Source: Patescibacteria group bacterium (lineage in GTDB: Bacteria; Patescibacteriota; Patescibacteriia; 2-12-FULL-60-25). Taken from it: 64,000 nucleotides of DNA. The notes beneath the pieces are model-generated. The model worked only from the letters and a program-made list of their open reading frames with translations, had not been told where the DNA came from and made no database searches. The stretch's first letter is position 1, and every line of letters begins with the position of its first letter. Location of the stretch: the NCBI GenBank assembly GCA_028688515.1, contig JAQTXZ010000001.1, positions 124,001 through 188,000 on the forward strand. The letters run 5' to 3'. Shown one piece after another: positions 56,017-64,000 of this stretch. The position numbers and the translations under genes are program-made.

Positions 56017-57278
56017 AGCTATTGATTGCAACAGGCATTTATCCTCCGGAAATCGGCGGGCCGGCTGGCTACGTAAAAGGTTTGGCGACGGAACTTGTCG
56101 CCCGTGGTCATAGCATTCAAGTTGTGACGTATGGGTCTAGCGAGACTCATAACGGCAGTGGTTTTGACGTTGCAGTGATCTCTAGCGACTCCTCCCTTGT
56201 CGTGCGTTATTTGCGTTATGCACTTGCGGTGCGACGTTTATCCCGTAAAGTCGATTTGGTTTTTTTGCAGGGTCCTGTTTCAGAAGGGTTGCCCGGAGCT
56301 ATTGGTGCAATTCTTGCAGGCAAGGAATTTGTTTTGAAAGTCGTGGGCGATTACGCTTGGGAACAATATCAACAGACTTCAATAATCAATAATCAAGCTC
56401 CAATAACCAATCCAAATTCCAAATTCCAAATTCCAAATTCCAACCTAGAGCCGTTGGATGAATTTCTGAAGCATCGTCACTCTGGTAAAGTTTGGTTGAT
56501 GGAAGCGATTGAAAGATGGGTTGCGAAGCGGGCTAAGACGATAATCGTTCCAAGTCAATATCTAAAAACGGTTGTTGAAAGATGGGGGATTGATGCGCGA
56601 AAAATTCATGTCGTGTATAACAGCATCGCGCCGCTGCCCTTCGAAATGACAGCTGGAAGGGATGGATCCCCGGGTCTCCGTTCAACTTCGCCCGAGGATG
56701 ACAAAAATGAAACAGTAGTAAATTTGGGCGGCAGCAAAAAAATCATCCTAACCGCAGTACGTGCTGTGCCGTGGAAGGGCGGAGATTTTTTGTGCGACTG
56801 CATTAAAGAATTGCCGTCTGATTTTGTTTTGGCAGTTGCGGGCGACGGGCCGAACCTTGAAAATTGGAAGCGCCACGCACAAGAAATCGGCGTCGCTGAC
56901 CGCGTTATGTGGTTGGGGCGTTTGTCGCGCGAAGAACTCGCCGCTTGGTACCGTCGAGCCGATCTGTTTGTGCTCGCAACCGGCTACGAAGGTTTTCCTC
57001 ATGTTGTCGTCGAAGCCTGTTCGGTTGGCCTCCCGTGCATTGTCAGCGACCGTGGCGGTAATCCCGAGACAAAAAACTTTTTTCCAGACTTGGTGACGGT
57101 TGCACCTTATCTGGACAAAGAGGCGTGGGTGGATGCAATGAAATTAATAATTATGAATGAAGAATTAAGAAATTCCGACGTGGTACGTGGTACGAGGGAC
57201 GCGGTACGAGGGACAGACGTTTTGAGTTTTTCCCGCATGGTCGACGAAACTTTGGAAGCATTAAAGTCAAACTTATGA
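56013..57278 (+). CDS. Family 4 glycosyltransferase with three repeat inserts
   Basis: A 421-residue GT-B enzyme: LLIATGIYPPEIGGPAGYVK, KEFVLKVVGDYAWEQYQQTS, IIVPSQYLKTVVERWG, ILTAVRAVPWKGGDFLCDCI, FVLATGYEGFPHVVVEACSV (E-x7-E). It carries three unrelated repeat-derived stretches: about 124-144 (QAPITNPNSKFQIPNS), about 217-230 (GSPGLRSTSPEDD, half family A) and about 376-403 (NEELRNSDVVRGTRDAVRGT). The inserts fall between conserved blocks, so the enzyme may remain active. Begins in the stop of the PHP gene and ends overlapping the next gene. Confidence 0.9.
   Translation: MKLLIATGIYPPEIGGPAGYVKGLATELVARGHSIQVVTYGSSETHNGSGFDVAVISSDSSLVVRYLRYALAVRRLSRKVDLVFLQGPVSEGLPGAIGAILAGKEFVLKVVGDYAWEQYQQTSIINNQAPITNPNSKFQIPNSNLEPLDEFLKHRHSGKVWLMEAIERWVAKRAKTIIVPSQYLKTVVERWGIDARKIHVVYNSIAPLPFEMTAGRDGSPGLRSTSPEDDKNETVVNLGGSKKIILTAVRAVPWKGGDFLCDCIKELPSDFVLAVAGDGPNLENWKRHAQEIGVADRVMWLGRLSREELAAWYRRADLFVLATGYEGFPHVVVEACSVGLPCIVSDRGGNPETKNFFPDLVTVAPYLDKEAWVDAMKLIIMNEELRNSDVVRGTRDAVRGTDVLSFSRMVDETLEALKSNL
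56385..56445. repeat. 'ataaccaatcc/ttccaaattcc' repeat in frame
   Basis: CAATAATCAATAATCAAGCTCC then ATTCCAAATTCCAAATTCC, in frame in the glycosyltransferase. The second unit is also found at 53006-53034. Confidence 0.8.
56664..56703. repeat. Half family A element in frame
   Basis: GGATCCCCGGGTCTCCGTTC followed by AACTTCGCCCGAGGATGACA. Nearly the same as 20145-20185 at the tsaB end, and read in the same frame (GSPGLRxTSPxDD). Confidence 0.9.
57140..57222. repeat. AT-rich and 'acgtggtacg' repeats in frame
   Basis: AATTAATAATTATGAATGAAG then GACGTGGTACGTGGTACG and GACGCGGTACGAGGGACAG. Both families also occur in intergenic gaps. Confidence 0.75.
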
Positions 57279-58456
57279 GAGTCCTGATGATCAGCTCGGA
57301 AAGGCGGTTGTTTGAAGATGGGCAAGTCCGTCGTAGAATTGTTGAACAAAACCAAGGTTTGGAGCATTTGACGATCCTGGTTTTTGGCAAACAACTTTTC
57401 GATCAAATGATCGAGCCGAACATCAGAGTCGTTTCGACGGCGAGCTGGTATAAATTTTTTTATGTTTTGGATGCGATCCATCGCCTTTGGTATTGGCGCA
57501 AGGAAGAGTTCGACGTCGTTACGTCACAGGATCCCGTTGAGATGGCGTTGGTAGCCGTCGTCGCAGCGAGAATGTTTAACGCAGCGCTGGCAGTTCAGGA
57601 TCATGGTTATTATTTTCATGGTAACTATTATCGCAAAGAAAGTTTTTTGAATTTTTTCCGTTATTGGTTTGCGCGTTGGGTCGTCAAAAGAGCGGATGCG
57701 GTCAGGGTTGTGAGCCAAAGGACGGAGGCTGCGCTCATCGGCCTTGGAGTCGGTCAGAATAAGATTGTCAGGTTTCCGCTTGCCATCAACTCTGTCATCT
57801 TGAACCTCTCTTTCATTCTGAGCGAAGCCGAAGAATCTGGTTCGGCCGGTCCGGATCCTTCAACTTCGTCGGACTACGTTCAGGATGACATGAAAGAGAT
57901 AAATACAAGTTTGTATTTTTTCATGGCTGCGCGTCTTGTGCAGATAAAACGCATTGACATTGCAATTCATGCTTTTAGTTTGTTCGCAAAAAAACATCCA
58001 AACGTCAAACTGCTGATTCAGGGTCGCGGACCGCTCGAAAGTCGAATTAAGCAAAAAATACAGGAGTTTGGTTTGGAAAAACAAGTTGAACTTCTGCCTT
58101 GGGGCGTGGATTTGGCGTCGCATTACGCAAGTGCCATCGCGACAATAATCACCTCCGATCGCGAAGGTTTTAACATGACGGCGGTTGAGTCGCTAACTTG
58201 TGGCACGCCTGTTATCATGACGGACGTCGGTTGTGCCGGGGAGGTCGTGATTGATGGAGAAAATGGTTATGTCGTGCCGGTCGGCGACGTTTATGCTTTG
58301 GCGGATAGAATGGAAAGAGTTTTGCAAGATCCGCACAGTCTTAGAGGAAAGGTCAAAGGATTTAAATGGGATAAATCGAATGTTGGCATGATGGAGTTTT
58401 ATAAAAGAGCGTTGGTCAGCAAACCTAAAAGTTATGCAGAAGCGGATTATCGATAA
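57275..58456 (+). CDS. Family 4 glycosyltransferase with family B insert
   Basis: A 393-residue GT-B enzyme: VLMISSERRLFEDGQVRRRI, VVTSQDPVEMALVAVVAARM, VRVVSQRTEAALIGLGV, FFMAARLVQIKRIDIAIHAF, SDREGFNMTAVESLTCGTPV (E-x7-E). Residues about 173-205 (with SEAEESGSAGPDPSTSS) come from a full family B palindromic element, placed between the two Rossmann domains. Overlaps the previous gene by ATGA. Confidence 0.9.
   Translation: MRVLMISSERRLFEDGQVRRRIVEQNQGLEHLTILVFGKQLFDQMIEPNIRVVSTASWYKFFYVLDAIHRLWYWRKEEFDVVTSQDPVEMALVAVVAARMFNAALAVQDHGYYFHGNYYRKESFLNFFRYWFARWVVKRADAVRVVSQRTEAALIGLGVGQNKIVRFPLAINSVILNLSFILSEAEESGSAGPDPSTSSDYVQDDMKEINTSLYFFMAARLVQIKRIDIAIHAFSLFAKKHPNVKLLIQGRGPLESRIKQKIQEFGLEKQVELLPWGVDLASHYASAIATIITSDREGFNMTAVESLTCGTPVIMTDVGCAGEVVIDGENGYVVPVGDVYALADRMERVLQDPHSLRGKVKGFKWDKSNVGMMEFYKRALVSKPKSYAEADYR
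57793..57890. repeat. Family B element in frame
   Basis: GTCATCTTGAACC and TTCATTCTGAGCGAAGCCGA lead to GGATCCTTCAACTTCGTCGG ACTACGTTCAGGATGACA. No stop in the frame used. Confidence 0.85.
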
Positions 58457-58466
58457 CAAAGAAACG

Positions 58467-59471
58467 ATGCCTCTGCGTCTTTTATTCGTTACGCAAACCG
58501 TCGATCGCAATGATCCTGTTTTGGGTTTTGTTGCCAGGTGGATTGAGGAGTTTGCTGCGCAGGACGTACGCGTGACGGTTTTTGCGCGAATATTGAAAAA
58601 GGATGATCTGCCTTCAAGTGTCTTAAGTGAAGAAATCGGAAAGCCAAAGTTACGTCGCATTCTTAAACTCTGGTTTTATTCCATAAAACATCGCAAAGAA
58701 TACGACGCTGTGTTGATTCACATGACGCCGGAAATTCTCGTCATGGGCTGGCCTGTTTGGTTTTTGTTGCGCAAGAAGGTCTCTCTCTGGTACATCCACC
58801 CGCATGTTTCTTTGTGGTTGCGCATATCCGTCAATTTATGCAAAATAATTTTTACGGCAACGGAGCGCAGCGTGAACGTTAAAACTGAAAAGAAGAAAGT
58901 TGTCGGTCATGGAATCGACACTGATTTGTTCAAGCCGACGGTCGAGTTAAAATCAGAACCTGATATTTATTATGTCGGAAGAATATCTCCGGTCAAAAGA
59001 GTGGAAAATATAATCGATTTTTTGGGCAGCTTCCATAAAAAATATCCTGACTGCCCTTGGACTTTTACAATGCAAGGATCGTCAAAAGAATATGAATTGT
59101 ATTACGACGGATTGATGTCTCAAGCCGCAAAGCTGAACATCGCGGATAGGTTCGTGTACAAAGGGGTGGTTACGCAAAATGAGCTGCCGTCGATTTATTC
59201 AAACGCGAGCGTCACGATGAGCGCGACCCCGACGGGTAGCTTGGATAAAGTAGTATTGGAGTCTTTGGCCTGTGGCACGCCGGTATTTGCGGTCGGTAAA
59301 GATTATGTGGAGCTGCCTGGTGTTACGGATATGAACAGCGAAGAAGCGCACGAACGTTTGTATGGCTTGTTGTCAAGTCCTCGGGTTAATTTTGAAGCAC
59401 GCAAGGGGATTGCGGAAAGGCATGATTTGAAGCGGCTTATCGCGTCGTTGATCAAGTTGATGAGCTCCTAA
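58467..59471 (+). CDS. Family 4-type glycosyltransferase
   Basis: A 334-residue GT-B enzyme: LRLLFVTQTVDRNDPVLGFV, YDAVLIHMTPEILVMGWPVW, a membrane-associating stretch (LWYIHPHVSLWLRISVNL), KVVGHGIDTDLFKP, DIYYVGRISPVKRVENIIDF, SATPTGSLDKVVLESLACGT (D instead of E at one position of the E-x7-E motif). I prefer ATG 58467; ATG 58434 is also possible and would overlap the upstream gene by 23 bases. No repeat insert. Confidence 0.87.
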   Translation: MPLRLLFVTQTVDRNDPVLGFVARWIEEFAAQDVRVTVFARILKKDDLPSSVLSEEIGKPKLRRILKLWFYSIKHRKEYDAVLIHMTPEILVMGWPVWFLLRKKVSLWYIHPHVSLWLRISVNLCKIIFTATERSVNVKTEKKKVVGHGIDTDLFKPTVELKSEPDIYYVGRISPVKRVENIIDFLGSFHKKYPDCPWTFTMQGSSKEYELYYDGLMSQAAKLNIADRFVYKGVVTQNELPSIYSNASVTMSATPTGSLDKVVLESLACGTPVFAVGKDYVELPGVTDMNSEEAHERLYGLLSSPRVNFEARKGIAERHDLKRLIASLIKLMSS

Positions 59472-59516
59472 AATCGCTTGATTAAGCACTGTAAACGTGG
59501 TAAAAAAGATGCCTCT

Positions 59517-60569
59517 ATGACGAGTGTAAAATTTGTTTGTCCGGATTGCTCCGGAGACGTCGAATTGGTGTCAACAGAGCAACGGATTCAATGCCCGGGA
59601 TGCTCCAAGATTTGGCAAAAAAGAGAAGGTCTGTGGCATTTTTCGGACGAAAAGTATTGGGGTGAGATACCGGAGGAGCGTCTTAAGGATTTGATGGCCG
59701 ATATCGAATCAATGGGTTTGGACGCGGCTAAGAAATCTTTTAAAGAAAAAGATGAATTTAGATATAACTTTATGTTCAGTCCGGCGCGGGCTGATTGGAG
59801 ATTTGGCATAGACATCAAACTGACTGACCATGTGCTTGATGCGGGCTGCGGAATCGGCGCGCATACATTTGCGCTTTGCGATCTGGTTGAGCATGTAACG
59901 GCATTCGACCTTTCGACTACAAGAGCAAAATTTGTAAAGATGCGCGCGGAACTTGAAGGTAAAAATAACATTGACGTTTTTCAGGCGGATTTTATTCACG
60001 CGCCTTTGCCTAAAAATAGTTTTGACGTAATCGTCTTTAACGGCTTGCTTGAGTGGATCGGTCAGGATGAGATGTTTGAGGATCCGTACAAAGTCCAGCA
60101 ATGGGTCGCTAAGCGTTGTTATGAATTATTAAAACCGGGAGGACGCTGGTACGTGGGAATAGAAAATCGTTGGGCATTAAGCTATTTTGCCGGCGGCCGC
60201 GATCACAGCGGTTTGCCTTACACGAGCTTAATGCCTCGTTGGCTGTCACGACCGTATTGCAAATGGAGAAAAAACAAAGATTACAGGATGTATACGCATG
60301 GCAAGCCCGGTTATGTGAAGCTGATGAAAGATGCGGGATTTGAAAAGATCGAAGTGATGATGACTTACCCGGGTTATAACTATCCGCGCATATTGATTCC
60401 GTTCGACTCCATCCCGGCGTTACACTATGCGATAGAAAAGTTGATGGGCAACGCGGGATGGAAGCGTAAATTCATAAAACTGCTGTCGAAAGCGCCGGGT
60501 GTTTTGAGAATCTATCGTTATTTTTTTCACAGCTTTGCGATTTTTGGAATTAAAGAATCAAAAGTATGA
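59517..60569 (+). CDS. Zinc-finger SAM methyltransferase
   Basis: A 350-residue protein. An N-terminal zinc ribbon (FVCPDCSGDVELVS...QCPGCSKIWQ, about 6-32) precedes a class I methyltransferase (HVLDAGCGIGAHTFALCDL, VTAFDLSTTRAK, FDVIVFNGLLEWIGQ, LKPGGRWYVGIENRWALSYF). The C terminus has an additional domain. It may methylate a sugar or a lipid-linked intermediate. ATG 59517 starts the zinc ribbon; its end overlaps the kinase-like gene by ATGA. Confidence 0.88.
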   Translation: MTSVKFVCPDCSGDVELVSTEQRIQCPGCSKIWQKREGLWHFSDEKYWGEIPEERLKDLMADIESMGLDAAKKSFKEKDEFRYNFMFSPARADWRFGIDIKLTDHVLDAGCGIGAHTFALCDLVEHVTAFDLSTTRAKFVKMRAELEGKNNIDVFQADFIHAPLPKNSFDVIVFNGLLEWIGQDEMFEDPYKVQQWVAKRCYELLKPGGRWYVGIENRWALSYFAGGRDHSGLPYTSLMPRWLSRPYCKWRKNKDYRMYTHGKPGYVKLMKDAGFEKIEVMMTYPGYNYPRILIPFDSIPALHYAIEKLMGNAGWKRKFIKLLSKAPGVLRIYRYFFHSFAIFGIKESKV

Positions 60570-61210
60570 TACCGGCGATCAAAAGATTTTTGGTGCGGCA
60601 GGATTCGTCCTTGCACGAAAAAGCATTAAGCATCATCAAGCTTCATAACGGCTCAGGTTTTAGAAATCATAAGGTTTCTTTTGTGGGTTTAGATGGAGGC
60701 CGTCCGATAGTCTTTTTAAGGTCAGTGCGTTTTCGGTCGGATGAAGCGTTGGTGCAGAATGCGCATCAAGCTTTGCGGAACGTCGATGCATTAAGCGTTT
60801 CCGGCATTCCAAAGCCGTTGTGGATCGAGCGCATACAGGGCGTTTTAGTTTGCGCGGAGACTTTGTTTGAAGGGACATCGCTTGATCCCGCAAATCAAAA
60901 AGACATGAAAGATGCAGTCGAGTGGCTAACGATATTTGCCAAAAAGACAAATTTGTCGCACGGCGACTTTACTCCGGGTAATATCTTGCGCGGTTCGGAC
61001 GGAAAATTGCGCATCATCGATTGGGACGGCTACGGCAAAATAAAGTCGCCTCTTTTTGATCTGTTAACGCTTTTGACGCGCTCGAAAGTCGATCCGGACA
61101 TACAAGAACGGTTGATTGAAAAATATATGGCTGATCTGGGGATTGAAAAAACATTGTTGCCTTCGCTTAAGGCCGAGTACGAGAGTTTGGATAAGAAGAG
61201 AAAATTATGA
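60566..61210 (+). CDS. Aminoglycoside-phosphotransferase-like kinase
   Basis: A 214-residue small protein-kinase-fold enzyme. Brenner's motif is NLSHGDFTPGNILRG (about 130-144, catalytic Asp and Asn) and the metal Asp is in RIIDWDGYGKIKSPLFDLLT (about 152-171). The N-lobe is short, without a clear glycine loop. Family members phosphorylate sugars, choline or lipid headgroups; in this cluster a sugar or lipid carrier is likely. Overlaps both neighbours by ATGA. Confidence 0.87.
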   Translation: MIPAIKRFLVRQDSSLHEKALSIIKLHNGSGFRNHKVSFVGLDGGRPIVFLRSVRFRSDEALVQNAHQALRNVDALSVSGIPKPLWIERIQGVLVCAETLFEGTSLDPANQKDMKDAVEWLTIFAKKTNLSHGDFTPGNILRGSDGKLRIIDWDGYGKIKSPLFDLLTLLTRSKVDPDIQERLIEKYMADLGIEKTLLPSLKAEYESLDKKRKL

Positions 61211-63153
61211 GCCTGCGCGTTGCCTACGTAAGTATTATAAATCCGAAAAGTTTGCGGGCTCATGTTCATAACAGCTTAAAAACTTCGGAAGCATTGCAAT
61301 CATCCGGAGCCGAAGTGACTTTTCTGCACCCCGGCACATGTCCTTCTGATTTGGAAGATGTTTTGACATCGCACCGCGTCAACACTCGGTTTGCTTTTAA
61401 GTTCTGCAATGCGGTTGAGGCGGAAGAGCTGATGACGCCCGGACGTTTTAAACGGGCGATCGCATATTTGCGTATGTACGTTGCCATGTGGGGCCATCTC
61501 TCGCGTCATGCTGACGAATATGATTGCTTGTATTACCGTCATCATGTGCTTGTACCGTTGGCATTGATGTGGCGTTTGTTAAAACACAAACCGGCGATTT
61601 TTGAATGTCATTACGTTTATCTGTATAAATATTTTTCACAAGCGCTGACCAGGTTATCCGTTCATTCGGCACGCGGCGTTGTATTTATCACCGACGCGCT
61701 GCGCAGACATTACGGCGTATCAAAAGTAAAAAGCATAGTCGCGCCTTGCCACGCCGCGGAAAATGCATTGTTGCCCGATCAAGACGTCTCGTCGCTGCGC
61801 CGCGAACTCAATCTGCCGACAGACGCCAAACTTCTTTGTTATACAGGGACATTGGGTGCAACGATCCAAGGAATAAGTTATGAAGTTGAGACGATGGTTA
61901 AGGTTCTTGCGGATTTGCCGGAAGAGTATCAGTCATTGATAATCGGCGACAAAAATAATTCGGAATATTTGATTAAACTTGCGCGCGAATCGGGCGTCGA
62001 GAGCCGCGTCATCATCAGACCATGGAGTGACCGTGCTGCGGTTTACAAATATTTATGTGCATCTGACATCTTGCTTATGCCGCGTGTGGGTGTGGCTCCC
62101 GGTTCGTCGCCGTCAAAAATGTTTGACTATCTCGCTGTCGGTAAACCGATTGTTGCGGCCATGACACCGCCTGTTTCGGAAGTGCTTTTTGACGGACAAA
62201 ATGCGCTCCTGGTGGATGCGGATAAGCCGAAAGAATGGGCGAGTGCCATTAAGAAGTTGGAAAGGGACGGTGCATTGATGTCACGTATCACGGAAAATGC
62301 AAAGCGTGACAGCCTAAAATACACTTGGGCCAATCGCGGAAAACGCATAAAATGGTTGGTCTTGGGTTTATTGGAAGATCGACGATCGGGGAGTGTACTG
62401 CGGCGTCTGGCGCGATATGCGCTCGACAGTTGCCTGGGGCTGCTTGGTTCAATTAAGATTCGATTATTCGGCACGCGCTCCGCTGTTGTCTTGGCTTATC
62501 ATTCCGTCGGTGAAAGTCCATGGATTCATGCCGTCAGCCCGGAAGTTTTCAGGGAGCAGATGCTATGGCTCAAAAATAACGCAGAGGTTGTCACTCTTGA
62601 TAAATTGCAAAATAACAATCAACGACGCCGCAAGCCGCTCGTAGCAATAACTTTTGACGACGGTTATAAAGATTGGGTTGATAATACACTTCCGATTTTG
62701 AACGATTTTGGTTTTAAGGCGACGTTTTTTATTTCCACCGATTTTCGATCCGTGACGAGCTTGCCGCAAGAGGATTTGACTGTCATTGCTCCCGTCGAAG
62801 TCGTCGCGTTGAATACTAGCGGGCAGGAAATTGGCAGTCATGGTCATACCCATGTCGACCTTTCGACGTGCGACGACGGGACATTTGAGTCTGAAATAAG
62901 AGAGTCAAAAAAAATTCTGGAAATGCTCACCGGGCATCAGGTTAAGCGCATGAGTTACCCAAAAGGTCGCTATGCGTCTAAACGTTTTGAGAAATTATCC
63001 GAAGCCGGTTATGTCGCGGCTTTTGCCGGACACGGTTCCGTTAAATCGGGCGATGCGATATTCGCGCTTTCACGCGTGCCTGTTTATAAAAATTATGATG
63101 CTAATTTGTTTGCCAAGCGATTTTATCGTACGCTTATAAACACACTTCGTTAA
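61207..63153 (+). CDS. Glycosyltransferase-polysaccharide deacetylase fusion
   Basis: A 648-residue bifunctional protein. Residues about 1-395 form a GT-B glycosyltransferase (VAYVSIINPKSLRAHVHNSL, VVFITDALRRHYGV, LLCYTGTLGATIQGISYEVE, VGVAPGSSPSKMFDYLAVGK). After a linker near 400-425, residues about 430-645 are a NodB deacetylase: AVVLAYHSVGE, PLVAITFDDGYKDWVDNTLP (catalytic Asp), EIGSHGHTHVDLST (H-x3-H) and RMSYPKGRYASKRF. It would add a sugar and deacetylate it or a neighbouring one. No repeat is found at the junction, unlike the 37055 fusion. Confidence 0.92.
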   Translation: MSLRVAYVSIINPKSLRAHVHNSLKTSEALQSSGAEVTFLHPGTCPSDLEDVLTSHRVNTRFAFKFCNAVEAEELMTPGRFKRAIAYLRMYVAMWGHLSRHADEYDCLYYRHHVLVPLALMWRLLKHKPAIFECHYVYLYKYFSQALTRLSVHSARGVVFITDALRRHYGVSKVKSIVAPCHAAENALLPDQDVSSLRRELNLPTDAKLLCYTGTLGATIQGISYEVETMVKVLADLPEEYQSLIIGDKNNSEYLIKLARESGVESRVIIRPWSDRAAVYKYLCASDILLMPRVGVAPGSSPSKMFDYLAVGKPIVAAMTPPVSEVLFDGQNALLVDADKPKEWASAIKKLERDGALMSRITENAKRDSLKYTWANRGKRIKWLVLGLLEDRRSGSVLRRLARYALDSCLGLLGSIKIRLFGTRSAVVLAYHSVGESPWIHAVSPEVFREQMLWLKNNAEVVTLDKLQNNNQRRRKPLVAITFDDGYKDWVDNTLPILNDFGFKATFFISTDFRSVTSLPQEDLTVIAPVEVVALNTSGQEIGSHGHTHVDLSTCDDGTFESEIRESKKILEMLTGHQVKRMSYPKGRYASKRFEKLSEAGYVAAFAGHGSVKSGDAIFALSRVPVYKNYDANLFAKRFYRTLINTLR

Positions 63154-63156
63154 TCT

Positions 63157-63924
63157 ATGCGCCTGATTAAACGTAAGGGTCCGTTTAAGATGATTGAAAT
63201 GCTTCTCGAAGAGTTGACTGTTCAAGAAGTTGCGGAACTTAAGCGGCAATATCAACGCATCTCTGTTTTAACTCATCGTTCCATGGACTTGCCGGGTTTT
63301 CGTTTAAGACAAAAGAAAACTCCAAACATTTATGTCGATTTGCCTCTGGATGAAGTGTTCGGCAGATTCAGGGATACCGTGCGCAACGAAATAAGACGAA
63401 CGGAGAGGATGGAAGGGTTTGCGGTCAAGCTGCCGGACTATGATTACGAACGCGCTTATTCTTTATATTGCGACTTTGAATTCAGCCAGAGTCGCGCACC
63501 GATTTCCATCGATGACTTCAAGGAATATCAATTGGCTTGCGCTTACCTCAATGGCAGGCTCTTGTCGGTCGTGTCGTTTTATCAGTCCGGCGATAAAATT
63601 CGCGTACGTTCCATATTTTCTTCGCGTTTGGCCGTAAAGGACGATCCGGAGTTGTATAAGGCAATCGGTTTTGCAACCAAGCGTTTGATTTATGAGATAT
63701 GCAAATATGCTCAAAGTAGCGGGGCTAAACTTGTCGATTTGGCTTCTATAAATCTGACAGATCCAGCAAAAGAACCGATTGCGCGTTTTAAGAGCGGTTT
63801 TGGCGCAAAAATCGAGGATGAGTATCAATATATTTACGTTTCCAATATAATGAGATGGGCGGAATATTTTGCGGGTTTGCGTGCCAAGCTCAAAGTGACG
63901 CTGCACGGAAAGAACAAAAAATGA
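63157..63924 (+). CDS. FemAB/GNAT-like acyltransferase, probable
   Basis: A 255-residue protein resembling one GNAT-like domain of FemAB aminoacyl/acyltransferases: FRDTVRNEIRRTERMEGFAV fits the conserved Arg-rich helix, and YLNGRLLSVVSFYQSGDKIR followed by ATKRLIYEICKYAQ fits the acyl-CoA/tRNA-binding fold. It may add an amino acid or acyl group to a glycan. Three bases follow the fusion gene stop. ATG 63190 (MIEMLLEEL) is an alternative start. Assignment is tentative. Confidence 0.65.
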   Translation: MRLIKRKGPFKMIEMLLEELTVQEVAELKRQYQRISVLTHRSMDLPGFRLRQKKTPNIYVDLPLDEVFGRFRDTVRNEIRRTERMEGFAVKLPDYDYERAYSLYCDFEFSQSRAPISIDDFKEYQLACAYLNGRLLSVVSFYQSGDKIRVRSIFSSRLAVKDDPELYKAIGFATKRLIYEICKYAQSSGAKLVDLASINLTDPAKEPIARFKSGFGAKIEDEYQYIYVSNIMRWAEYFAGLRAKLKVTLHGKNKK

Positions 63925-63928
63925 TTTT

Positions 63929-64000
63929 ATGTCAGAAGATGCGGGTAAATCAAACGGAATACTACAAAAGATGCGACATCGCGTATTTACGTTATTAAGA
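63929..64000 (+). CDS. Start of another gene of the cluster, cut by the window
   Basis: ATG at 63929, 4 bases after the previous stop, opens a frame of 24 codons that runs off the end (MSEDAGKSNGILQKMRHR at its start). Basic and helical; no family can be named from so little. Confidence 0.5.
   Translation, partial: MSEDAGKSNGILQKMRHRVFTLLR

Overview
The window looks like a chromosome segment of a Candidate Phyla Radiation bacterium (Patescibacteria, most likely in or near the Parcubacteria group). Supporting signs are a large S-layer-type protein next to an ECF sigma factor / DUF5667 pair, DUF4012, GerMN and MEMO-CapA proteins, many glycosyltransferases, short intergenic gaps, and a start-site style in which a -10 box sits about 6-9 bases before the ATG with no Shine-Dalgarno sequence, as for leaderless mRNAs. 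The placement is by protein content only; no rRNA gene is present.

Layout. 1-9 kb: two small GC-rich orphan genes, a divergent methionine adenosyltransferase, then exported proteins (cyclophilin lipoprotein, C39-like peptidase, GerMN lipoprotein, MEMO-CapA fusion, large anchored protein). 9-17 kb: exonuclease VII (xseA, xseB), a holin-like membrane protein, a UMP kinase-like protein, a leftward trio (methyltransferase, unknown Cys-rich protein, deaminase), another GC-rich orphan, and rplJ-rplL behind an L10 leader. 17-29 kb: PP2C-like membrane protein, wHTH regulator, TsaB-like protein, three family-2 glycosyltransferases, DUF4012 protein, MreB, a glycosyltransferase and a TrmB-like regulator. 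29.3-35.3 kb: a GC-rich island with a candidate pseudoknotted RNA, a small membrane protein, and three exported Cys-rich/Gly-Thr-rich proteins that share domains. 35.5-64 kb: two O-antigen-ligase/polymerase-type proteins, about ten glycosyltransferases, two deacetylases, UDP-glucuronate decarboxylase, ATP-grasp, PHP, kinase-like and FemAB-like genes, plus the sigma/DUF5667/S-layer block. Many of these genes overlap by ATGA and form a cell-surface polysaccharide or S-layer glycosylation locus.

Two architectures coexist. The ordinary genes are moderate in GC, mostly lack SD sequences and often appear leaderless. Seven visibly GC-richer genes (54-554, 678-980, 14349-15398, 29396-29620, 30101-30868, 30918-32954, 33387-35231) all have strong SD sequences, and nearly all have recognisable terminators; the last three resemble myxobacterial-style secreted proteins. 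They look acquired, or they form a separate expression class.

The most striking feature is a population of short palindromic repeat families. They fill intergenic gaps and also lie in frame inside genes, especially glycosyltransferases, adding 10-35 residue low-complexity inserts. One copy joins a methyltransferase to a glycosyltransferase in a single frame. This resembles the Rickettsia palindromic elements but with several unrelated families at work. The second notable item is the pseudoknotted RNA candidate at 29650-29782 on the minus strand. All assignments come from reading the sequence; no database search was possible.
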